Positions 1 through 5,785 of a DNA stretch of 5,858 bases are shown one piece after another. The DNA is taken from contig CAZDOQ010000092.1 of the NCBI GenBank assembly GCA_964507035.1, forward strand, positions 1 to 5,858, given 5' to 3'. Position 1 is the stretch's first letter. Each line of letters starts with the position of its first letter. The position numbers were made by a program, and so were the translations under genes. The notes below the pieces were generated by a model that worked only from the letters and a program-made list of their open reading frames with translations, was not told the origin of the DNA and searched no databases. The DNA is from Pseudolachnospira sp964507035. Lineage in GTDB: Bacteria; Bacillota; Clostridia; Lachnospirales; Lachnospiraceae.

Positions 1-22
1 AGTGAAAACCATGAAAATATGC

Positions 23-45
23 TCGGAGGATTGACAATTCTCCGA
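23..45. promoter_or_regulatory. Palindromic operator candidate overlapping the -35 box
   Basis: A 23-bp inverted repeat is centred on the single base at 34. The left arm TCGGAGGATTG (23-33) pairs with the right arm CAATTCTCCGA (35-45) at all 11 positions, with one G:T wobble (29/39). It covers the whole -35 hexamer (31-36), so a bound dimeric regulator would block RNA polymerase. No T-run follows on either strand, so it does not read as a terminator. The motif does not match the Fur, NikR or DtxR/MntR consensus sites as I remember them, and the regulator is unknown; no regulator gene lies in the window. Operator function is inferred from symmetry and position only. Confidence 0.6.
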
Positions 46-59
46 AAAGGACATATAAT
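31..59 (+). promoter_or_regulatory. Consensus sigma-A (sigma-70 type) promoter of the transporter operon
   Basis: The -35 box TTGACA (31-36) and -10 box TATAAT (54-59) both match consensus exactly and are separated by the optimal 17 nt. Transcription should start at about 66-67, a few bases before the first paired strand of the riboswitch (74). The leader would therefore be almost entirely riboswitch. A promoter this strong fits control by repression and attenuation rather than by activation. Confidence 0.9.
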
Positions 60-73
60 CGAACCAGACTGAA

Positions 74-233
74 GATTCTGTAAGTGCTCCGGTTTCGGGG
101 ATAATAGGGAATCAGGTGCGAGTCCTGAACAATCGGGTTGCTGTATTTCGGGTGTCCGCAGCGGAAGCCATTGCTAACGCGAGAAGGCGCGGCGGACGAT
201 ACGCGATAAGTCAGAAGACCTGCTTACGGAATT
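74..233 (+). promoter_or_regulatory. Cobalamin (B12) riboswitch aptamer
   Basis: The conserved B12-box core is present: GGGAATCAGGTGCGAGTCCT begins at 107, with stem TCAGG (112-116)/CCTGA (124-128) around the conserved GTGCGAG loop. Other family landmarks follow in order: GCCATTG (167-173, the GCCACTG-like element), GAAGGCGC (183-190), and the 3' element AAGTCAGAAGACCTGC (208-223). The closing P1 helix can be drawn directly: 74-84 pairs with 223-233 over 11 bp with G:U wobbles. A second stem is GTCCGC (154-159)/GCGGAC (192-197). Known members bind adenosylcobalamin or other cobalamins and repress B12 synthesis or cobalt/corrinoid transport genes. Here it precedes an ABC importer operon and is followed by a terminator, so it should be an OFF switch. 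The subclass (adenosyl- versus aquo/methylcobalamin) was not determined. Confidence 0.93.
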
Positions 234-266
234 GATGGAGTTGCTTCCGCTGAAAGCAGCCATCAA
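232..266 (+). other. Expression-platform spacer hairpin
   Basis: TTGATGG (232-238) is perfectly complementary to CCATCAA (260-266). Inside it, TTGCTT (241-246) pairs with AAGCAG (254-259), leaving a 7-nt loop and a 2-nt bulge. The hairpin lies directly after the riboswitch P1 strand and shares bases 232-233 with its outermost pairs. It may act as a structural spacer that brings the aptamer's 3' end close to the terminator. No T-run follows, so it is not itself a terminator. Confidence 0.6.
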
Positions 267-307
267 AATACGTCCCCGGGTTTTCAAAGAGAATCAGGAG
301 TTTTTTG

Positions 308-338
308 GTGTCTGTTTTTTATAAAACAGGCATTTTTT
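308..338 (+). terminator. Riboswitch-controlled intrinsic terminator
   Basis: An 11-bp stem forms between GTGTCTGTTTT (308-318) and AAAACAGGCAT (323-333) with a TTAT loop and two G:U pairs, followed at once by a six-T run (333-338). It lies between the B12 aptamer and the first gene. With cobalamin bound it would stop transcription about 90 nt before the first start codon. A possible antiterminator pairs CAGA (212-215) with TCTG (311-314) and ACC (218-220) with GGT (307-309). That would make conserved aptamer bases compete for the terminator's left arm; this second part is inference. Confidence 0.85.
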
Positions 339-426
339 AATTCAGAGAAAGACCGCGGGAACCGGTGTGATGTGCCGGATGAGCATGCGAAAATAGGCGG
401 AAAATCAGAAGAGAGGAGAGGAATCT

Positions 427-2022
427 ATGAAGAAACAGATTCTCAGCATCTTGCTGGCAGCCACTGTGAGTATGACGCTGTTTTCGGGATGCGGCGGCAC
501 AGAAACCGGACAGACGACAGCTTCTCCGTCCCTGGAGACCGCGGGGGAGACGGCGGACCGGAATGAGACGAACGAGGTAGTCATAGCCACCTACCGGGAT
601 GCCGTCCAGGGAAGCGGAGATGCGTTCTATTGCTGGCAGGGAACGTACGTTTGGGAAAGCCTGACCACAAACAATGGCGGCATCATTGAACCCTGGCTGG
701 CAGAGTCTTGGGAACACAACGAGGACTGCACCCAGTGGACTTTCTATCTGCGCCAGGATGCCTACTTTACGGACGGCGTCCTGTTCAACGCCCAGGTCTG
801 TCTGGAGAATATTGAGCGTTGGGGGAAGGGACTGACATCCACCTATACGACCCTGAGCATTGAAAAATCCCTGCCCAACCTGGATACCATGGAGGCATTG
901 GACGAGTTTACGGTTCAGTTTACCTTCACGGAACCGATCACCACGCTGGAGTATGTCCTTTCGGATTACGGCAGCCCCATGTTTAGTCCCAACTGCTTTG
1001 ACGCAGAAACGGGCGTGATTTCGGATTTTGCCATTGGGACCGGCCCATACTATATCACCGAGCATGTCGATTCGGAATATGTGCTGCTGGAGCGCAATGA
1101 CAACTACTACGGAGAGACCGGAAAGGTGAAAACTTTCCGGATTCGCTGCATTCCAGATGCGGAGACGCGAATTTCCGCCTTGAAATCCGGAGAAGTCATG
1201 GGACTGGCGGATAATGGAGCCATTACCATGGATGCGGCGTTGGAACTTTGCGAGACGGATGCCTCCTTTGCCATGGATAGCACCCCCAGCCATATGACCG
1301 AATATATTATGTTCAACTGTGCCAACGAATACCTGGCAGACAGCCGCCTGCGCCAGGCGTTGAGTCTGGCCACGGATAAGGAAGCCATCTGCCAGACCCT
1401 TTATGGAGGGTTGTTGGAACCGGCCTATTCTTTCTTAAGCACCCAGTCTGTATTCCACCTGGACCTGGAGGGTGAGTATGATATGGACCAGGCCAAGGCG
1501 CTGGCGGCAGAGGTATTGGGCGATCAGACGGTGGACCTTCGGCTTCTAATTCGTTCCGATACCGCGTCCAACTATAATTGCAAGGCTGTGGCGGAGTACC
1601 TGCAGCAGGTATACGCGGAACTGGGAGTGAATCTCCTGATTGAAATTCTGGATTCAGCTCTATACACGGAACGCCAGCAGGAGGGGAGTTATGACATGGT
1701 CCTGAGCGTTTTTGGTCTCAACAACGCAGATCCCACGTCCACCTTCAAGCAATATTTTGCCAGCGATGGGAACAGCAATATTTCCCTCAATTATAATTAT
1801 TATAACGAAGAAGTGGATGAATTGATTGCCCTGGCGCCGACGCTCATAGATTTGGAGGAACGTTCCCAGGTGTATGATGAGATCCAAAGGGTTCTCTATG
1901 AGGACACGGCCTGTATTCCTATTTGCTACCAGATCAACGTAAACATTCACAATACGGCCATTGAAAATTACGCCGGAAGGACCTTTGGCGTAGGTCTTCC
2001 CACCATTAGCTGGACCGAATAA
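427..2022 (+). CDS. Nickel/peptide-type ABC transporter solute-binding lipoprotein (family 5)
   Basis: This 531-residue lipoprotein should sit on the outer face of the membrane and capture the substrate for the importer encoded downstream. The N-terminus has a charged MKKQ, a hydrophobic stretch (about 5-19) and a lipobox-like FSGC with the lipidated Cys at 22. A Ser/Thr/Glu-rich linker follows to about 50. The rest matches SBP_bac_5: an EPWLAESW-type motif (88-95), FTDG (114-117), the diagnostic IGTGPYYI (203-210), a RNDNYYG motif (about 223-229), and a DSRLRQALSLATDKEAI segment (about 305-321). Length and order fit NikA/DppA/OppA-type proteins. The start is preceded by AGAGGAGAGG at suitable spacing. 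When aligned by eye to remembered E. coli NikA, Trp398, Tyr402, His416 and Arg137 are not conserved, and the peptide-binding Asp of DppA is not evident. It has 11 cysteines besides the lipobox one. The importer family is secure; the substrate is not, and the B12 riboswitch upstream suggests cobalt, a metal chelate or a corrinoid-related molecule. Confidence 0.92.
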   Translation: MKKQILSILLAATVSMTLFSGCGGTETGQTTASPSLETAGETADRNETNEVVIATYRDAVQGSGDAFYCWQGTYVWESLTTNNGGIIEPWLAESWEHNEDCTQWTFYLRQDAYFTDGVLFNAQVCLENIERWGKGLTSTYTTLSIEKSLPNLDTMEALDEFTVQFTFTEPITTLEYVLSDYGSPMFSPNCFDAETGVISDFAIGTGPYYITEHVDSEYVLLERNDNYYGETGKVKTFRIRCIPDAETRISALKSGEVMGLADNGAITMDAALELCETDASFAMDSTPSHMTEYIMFNCANEYLADSRLRQALSLATDKEAICQTLYGGLLEPAYSFLSTQSVFHLDLEGEYDMDQAKALAAEVLGDQTVDLRLLIRSDTASNYNCKAVAEYLQQVYAELGVNLLIEILDSALYTERQQEGSYDMVLSVFGLNNADPTSTFKQYFASDGNSNISLNYNYYNEEVDELIALAPTLIDLEERSQVYDEIQRVLYEDTACIPICYQINVNIHNTAIENYAGRTFGVGLPTISWTE

Positions 2023-2031
2023 AAGATAAGT

Positions 2032-2982
2032 ATGGTTCTTTTTAAGTATATCCTGAAAAAAATCCTGTTGTTGTTTCCCGTGTTGGTGGGAATCAGTATC
2101 ATCGCCTTTGCTCTGGGGGTTATGTCTCCGGGAGATCCGGTGGACCAGGTCTTAAACCCCAGCGGATATGAGTCCTATACCCAGGAAGAGTATGACGCGA
2201 TGGCGGCCCGCATGGGACTGGACCAGCCGGCTGTGGTACAGTATTTTACCTGGCTCTCTAACCTGCTCCATGGAGATCTGGGGCGCTCCTTTTTTACCCA
2301 GAAAAGCATCCTGGACCAGCTATCCAGACGAATTCCCATTTCTCTGGAGTTGGCGGCTTTCAGCATGATCCTGACGGTGGTTTTTGGGTTGGGACTGGGA
2401 TCTTTGATGGCCCTTTTCAAAGACCGGGTCCTGGATACCTTCCTGAGTTCCCTGTGTACGCTCCTTCTCTCTGTGCCGGGATTTTGGATTGCCATTGTTT
2501 TGATCTATTTTTTCGCGGAACAGTGGAAACTGTTGCCTACCAGCGGGATTACCCAGCTGTCCGGCTTTGTCCTGCCGTCCGTTACGCTGGCGCTTCCCAG
2601 CATTGGCGTCTGTGCCCGCCTGACGAGAAGCGCCATTTTGGATGAGGTGGGCAGGCACTATATGCTGGTGGCGGATTCCAAGGGAATGGGCCGCCGACAG
2701 GCTGTCATCCGCCACGCCTTTGGAAACGCTCTGATTCCGATTATCACTTACCTGGGTACGCACGCGGCGGGGATTTTGGGAGGCGCGGCCATTGTGGAGA
2801 CGATCTTTGCAATCCCAGGGATTGGAAGTTATGCCATTACGGCGGTTCGTTCCAAAGACTATTATGTGATCCAGGCCTATGTACTGTTCAGCGGTTGTGT
2901 CTATGTGCTGGTGAATCTTTTGATTGATCTCCTCTATCTGGTGGTCAATCCCAAAATCCGGACAGGGGAGGCGGTGGAATGA
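2032..2982 (+). CDS. ABC transporter permease, NikB/DppB type
   Basis: This 316-residue integral membrane protein is one half of the translocation channel. About six membrane spans can be read: 9-30, 103-128, 136-161, 177-195, 236-258 and 282-306. The first is followed by a long extracytoplasmic stretch typical of DppB/NikB/OppB, ending in the family motif GDLGRSF (81-87). The cytoplasmic EAA loop that docks on the ATPase is clear: ADSKGMGRRQAVIRHAFGNA (214-233) followed by LIP. PGIGSYAITAVRSKDYYVIQ (262-281) is another hallmark. The gene starts 9 nt after the binding-protein stop, with only a weak AAGATAAG ribosome binding site. Translation is therefore probably coupled to the upstream gene. 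The start is supported by the usual N-terminal form (FKYILKKILLLFPVLVGIS). Specificity cannot be read from the permease. Confidence 0.95.
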   Translation: MVLFKYILKKILLLFPVLVGISIIAFALGVMSPGDPVDQVLNPSGYESYTQEEYDAMAARMGLDQPAVVQYFTWLSNLLHGDLGRSFFTQKSILDQLSRRIPISLELAAFSMILTVVFGLGLGSLMALFKDRVLDTFLSSLCTLLLSVPGFWIAIVLIYFFAEQWKLLPTSGITQLSGFVLPSVTLALPSIGVCARLTRSAILDEVGRHYMLVADSKGMGRRQAVIRHAFGNALIPIITYLGTHAAGILGGAAIVETIFAIPGIGSYAITAVRSKDYYVIQAYVLFSGCVYVLVNLLIDLLYLVVNPKIRTGEAVE

Positions 2983-3803
2983 GGAGGCTTCCGTGGAAGA
3001 CCAAATTTGCCTGGGGGCTGTTGGCCTCGATCCTTTTGATCAGCCTGCTGGCTCCTGTGATTGCTCCCTATGATCCGCTGGCCTCGGATTTAACCATCGC
3101 CCTGGAGGGGCCTTCCCGGGAACATTGGCTGGGGACGGACAATATTGGCCGGGATTTTTTGAGCCGGGTGCTCTATGGAGGCCGTCAATCGATTGTGTTG
3201 GCATTGGCGGCTACGGCCCTTTCCATGGCTCTTGGCTTTTTAGTGGGGCTGCTGGCCGGCTACTATGGCGGAGCGGTGGATGCGGTGATTACCACTGTTT
3301 CAAATGTGTTTCAGGGACTGCCGGGACTCACACTGATGCTTGCGGTAGCCGGCCTCATGGGCCAAGGAGTCAAAAGCATGCTGATAGCCATTGTCATCAA
3401 CTCCTGGGTAGGCTTTTCCCGCATTGTTCGGGGAGAGGTCATGAAGCTGAAGCAGGAAAGTTTTGTGGACGGATTAAGGACGGTGGGAGCAAGCAACGCC
3501 AGGATTCTTTTCGCCCACCTCTCTCCGAACCTTCTGGGTACGGTCAGCATTGTGTTTGCCACCCGCATTGCCGGCAATATCATTAGCGTGGCTTCCCTCA
3601 GTTATCTGGGGCTGGGCCTGCAGCCGCCTACTCCCGATTGGGGTGTCATGATCAGCGACGCACAGCAGTATTTCCGGCGCAGGCCGCTGCTGGTCCTGGC
3701 GCCGGGCCTGTGTATTGTGCTGCTGTCCTTGAGCGTCAACCTGATTGCTGATAGCCTGCGAGACCGGTTTGACGTGCGGGAGGACAACCTGAGAAACATG
3801 TAG
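2979..3803 (+). CDS. ABC transporter permease, NikC/DppC type
   Basis: This 274-residue protein is the second channel subunit, partner of the preceding permease. After an N-terminal span (about 11-29) comes the diagnostic HWLGTDNIGRDFLSRVLYGG (49-68). The remaining spans lie around 71-97, 114-128, 133-150, 190-210 and 238-259. The EAA loop is FVDGLRTVGASNARILFAHL (162-181) followed by SPNLLG. The C-terminal signature SYLGLGLQPPTPDWGVMISD (208-227) and NLIADSLRDRFD (254-265) are classic for DppC/OppC/NikC. Its ATG overlaps the previous stop by 4 nt (ATGA), with AGGGGAGG about 7 nt upstream, so translation is coupled. The length is typical of the shorter NikC-like members. Nothing appears truncated. 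Confidence 0.95.
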   Translation: MRRLPWKTKFAWGLLASILLISLLAPVIAPYDPLASDLTIALEGPSREHWLGTDNIGRDFLSRVLYGGRQSIVLALAATALSMALGFLVGLLAGYYGGAVDAVITTVSNVFQGLPGLTLMLAVAGLMGQGVKSMLIAIVINSWVGFSRIVRGEVMKLKQESFVDGLRTVGASNARILFAHLSPNLLGTVSIVFATRIAGNIISVASLSYLGLGLQPPTPDWGVMISDAQQYFRRRPLLVLAPGLCIVLLSLSVNLIADSLRDRFDVREDNLRNM

Positions 3804-3812
3804 GGAGGGGCT

Positions 3813-4757
3813 ATGAACGAAGATATAGAAATCAGAGGGCTTAACGTTTCCTTTGTCAATAAAGGGCGGCCTACCCAGGCGGTGACAGATGTATATGCCC
3901 GGTTTCCGGAGGGTTCGGTGACCGGTCTGATTGGAGAGAGCGGCAGCGGAAAATCTGTGCTTGGCATGTCCATTCTCCAGCTGCTGCCCAAAACCACGCA
4001 GGTGAAGGGCAGCTGCCTATACAAGGGGCGGGATCTGTACCGGCTCCCGGAGCATGAAATGAAAAAGGTGCGGGGACAGGAAATTGCCCTGATTCCCCAG
4101 AACCCTTCCGAATCCCTGAATCCCATTCGGACCATTGGAAGCCAGCTGACGGAGTGCGTGACAGTCCACAAAACCCAAAACAAGAAGGAGGCGGCCAGCC
4201 GGAGGGACTCCCTGCTCCGGCGTTTTGGATTTTCGGATGTGGACCGGATAAACCGGTCCTATTCCTTTCAGCTCAGCGGAGGCATGAACCAGAGAGTCGT
4301 ATCTGTTTTGGGCTTGATGAACCGGCCTAGATGGGTGATTGCCGATGAGCCGACCAAAGGCTTGGACGCCATTTTGCGCCGTCAGGTATATCGGGTGCTG
4401 CGGGAAATCGGTGAGTCCGAGACAGGGGGCATGATTGTGATCACCCATGATATTGCTCTGGCTGGAGCCCTCTGCAGCCGGTTGATGGTACTCTATAAGG
4501 GTATGGTACTGGAACAAGGAGAAACGCGGAAGATACTGGAGCATCCGGCTCATCCCTATACTCAGGGACTAATCGGCTCCCTGCCGGAAAAGGGGATGCG
4601 TCCCATTGGCCAGGCAGATCCGGAGCGTGCCAAAGCTGCGTCGGGCTGCCGTTTTTATGCCCGTTGTCCTCATGGAACAGAAAACTGTGCCAAACACTTG
4701 CCTGCGGTGGCGGAACTTTCAGACGGAAGGCTGGTGAGGTGCTGCCGGTATGCTTGA
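3813..4757 (+). CDS. ABC transporter ATP-binding protein, NikD/DppD/OppD type, with C-terminal cysteine motif
   Basis: This 314-residue cytoplasmic ATPase powers the importer, probably as a heterodimer with the next gene product. Motifs in order are Walker A GESGSGKS (41-48), Q-loop Gln96 in PQNPSESLNP, signature LSGGMNQR (154-161), Walker B WVIADEP with catalytic Glu179, D-loop TKGLDA (181-186) and H-loop His212. The C-terminal oligopeptide/dipeptide domain begins near HPAHPYTQGLIGSLPEK (244-260) and carries Cys279, Cys285, Cys292 and Cys310 (Cys-x5-Cys-x6-Cys-x17-Cys), plus Cys311. This spacing is the DppD/OppD-like pattern reported to hold an iron-sulfur cluster. It uses EPTKGLD where EPTTALD is usual, and VVSVLGLMNRPRW after the signature is also atypical. 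The ribosome binding site GGGAGGGG lies close to the ATG, 9 nt after the previous stop. Confidence 0.95.
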   Translation: MNEDIEIRGLNVSFVNKGRPTQAVTDVYARFPEGSVTGLIGESGSGKSVLGMSILQLLPKTTQVKGSCLYKGRDLYRLPEHEMKKVRGQEIALIPQNPSESLNPIRTIGSQLTECVTVHKTQNKKEAASRRDSLLRRFGFSDVDRINRSYSFQLSGGMNQRVVSVLGLMNRPRWVIADEPTKGLDAILRRQVYRVLREIGESETGGMIVITHDIALAGALCSRLMVLYKGMVLEQGETRKILEHPAHPYTQGLIGSLPEKGMRPIGQADPERAKAASGCRFYARCPHGTENCAKHLPAVAELSDGRLVRCCRYA

Positions 4758-5520
4758 AGTCAAACATCTCTCCAAAAGCTTTACAAGCGGGATTGTCACA
4801 AAAAGAAGGGTGGAAGCTGTCTCAGACGTATCTTTCCGGATTCCGGACGGCAAAACCTTTGGTATTGTGGGCAATTCCGGCTGCGGAAAGTCCACCATTG
4901 CCCGGATGCTTCTTTCCCTGCTGCGCCCGGACCAGGGCAGCATCCAGATTGACGGCCTGGATCTTCTCTCGGCAGACCGGAAAACCGCCCGCCGTCTGAC
5001 CAGAAGCATCCAAATGATTTTTCAGCATCCGGAAAGTTCTTTGGACCCTGGCAAGAAAATCCGCGCCAGCCTGCTGGAGCCTATGAAAATCCACCGGATG
5101 TATGACGCGCCGGGCCGTATGGAGCGGCTGTTGGAGCGGCTGCGCCTGGTGGATTTAAGTCCGGAACTTTTGTCCCGCTACCCTCATCAACTCAGCGGTG
5201 GGGAGGCCCAGCGGGTGATGATTGCCCGGGCGCTGACGCTGGAGCCCCGGATTCTGGTTTTGGACGAGCCCACCAGTATGCTGGATGTCTCTGTTCAGGC
5301 CCAGGTTATGTGTCTGCTCAAAGAATTGCAGGAGAAAATGGGACTGAGCTACCTGTTCATCTCCCATGATATGGATGTGGTACGCTGGTTCTGCCAGGAC
5401 ATAGCGGTGATGCGGGAGGGGCGATTTGTGGAAATGGGGGCGGTGGAAGAGATTCTATCCAGCCCTCAGGATCCTTTTACCAGGGAACTGCTGGAAAGTT
5501 TTTCTATCTGGCAGGAATAG
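4750..5520 (+). CDS. ABC transporter ATP-binding protein, NikE/DppF/OppF type
   Basis: This 256-residue ATPase is the second nucleotide-binding subunit. It shows Walker A GNSGCGKST (41-49), Q-loop Gln92 in FQHPESSLDP, signature LSGGEAQR (148-155), Walker B ILVLDEP with Glu173, D-loop TSMLDV (175-180) and H-loop His206 (SHD). The protein ends soon after the HPYT-like element DPFTRELLESF (241-251). It therefore lacks the C-terminal cysteine extension seen in its partner and in DppF/OppF, and in length is closer to E. coli NikE. The ATG overlaps the upstream stop by 8 nt, with GAGG about 10 nt upstream, indicating coupled translation. It is the last gene of the operon, with a terminator beginning 25 nt after its stop. 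All catalytic residues are present. Confidence 0.95.
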   Translation: MLEVKHLSKSFTSGIVTKRRVEAVSDVSFRIPDGKTFGIVGNSGCGKSTIARMLLSLLRPDQGSIQIDGLDLLSADRKTARRLTRSIQMIFQHPESSLDPGKKIRASLLEPMKIHRMYDAPGRMERLLERLRLVDLSPELLSRYPHQLSGGEAQRVMIARALTLEPRILVLDEPTSMLDVSVQAQVMCLLKELQEKMGLSYLFISHDMDVVRWFCQDIAVMREGRFVEMGAVEEILSSPQDPFTRELLESFSIWQE

Positions 5521-5545
5521 CTGGCGAAACCTTCTATTACATAGG

Positions 5546-5595
5546 AAAAGGCATGACTTTGCAGGCATTTGACAGTCTGCGGGCCATGCCTTTTT
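5546..5595 (+). terminator. Intrinsic terminator at the operon end
   Basis: AAAAGGCATG (5546-5555) pairs perfectly with CATGCCTTTT (5585-5594). After a small internal loop the stem continues with GCAG (5561-5564)/CTGC (5577-5580) extended by T:G pairs. A T-run (5591-5595) forms the 3' side. It lies 25 nt after the last stop codon. The A-run upstream gives a similar shape on the minus strand, so it could act in both directions. Confidence 0.9.
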
Positions 5596-5647
5596 GCACA
5601 TTTAAACTGTAATGCTTGCGATTGGGTATGCTATGGAGGTGCACTGC

Positions 5648-5785
5648 ATGGAAAAACCTGGCTATGTAGCAAATTTTGTACGCCCGGCCAACACAGAAAT
5701 CAAATTTATCCAGGGGCAGTGGTATTTATATGAGCGGAGTAATGTCTACGACCCGAAACCAGGAAGGTCAAGAAAGAAACCTTAA
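5648..5785 (+). pseudogene. Truncated transposase N-terminus (probable insertion-sequence remnant)
   Basis: A 45-codon ORF starts at ATG 5648 behind a good GGAGG (5635-5639, 8 nt spacing) and ends at TAA 5783-5785. Key segments are PGYVANFVRPANTEIKFIQG (residues 4-23), WYLYERSNVYDPKPGRSRKK (25-44) and a terminal Pro. From memory this matches the start of DDE transposases common in gut Clostridia (IS1634-like, COG5421-type), which open with a PANTEIK...WYLYE..S.YDP..GRSRKKSGK pattern and run to several hundred residues. Here the reading frame stops exactly where SGK would follow, and neither other plus frame continues the protein convincingly. It is probably a decayed or truncated element, although a small intact protein cannot be excluded. 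Family assignment is by recall and not confirmed. Confidence 0.55.

Noticed and set aside
1..22. A possible upstream gene end or start (an ATG is present at 11).
   Set aside because: The sequence is too short and AT-rich before the promoter, and the frame from the ATG enters the palindrome/promoter region with no coding signal.
362..378. A CCGG...CCGG mini-hairpin in the leader after the riboswitch terminator.
   Set aside because: It has only four strong pairs and no link to the ribosome binding site or to a T-run; likely chance.
372..566. A 64-codon plus-strand frame overlapping the start of the binding-protein gene.
   Set aside because: There is no good ribosome binding site, the composition is poor, and it overlaps a gene with a clear lipoprotein signal and ribosome binding site.
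337..1293. A 318-codon open frame on the minus strand opposite the binding-protein gene.
   Set aside because: It lies antisense to a clearly recognisable family 5 binding protein, has low-complexity basic composition with no recognisable domain, and its 3' end runs into the riboswitch leader. It is a shadow frame.
3602..4183. A 193-codon minus-strand frame across the junction of the second permease and first ATPase.
   Set aside because: It is antisense to two well-supported genes, Ser/Arg-rich, and has no domain motifs.
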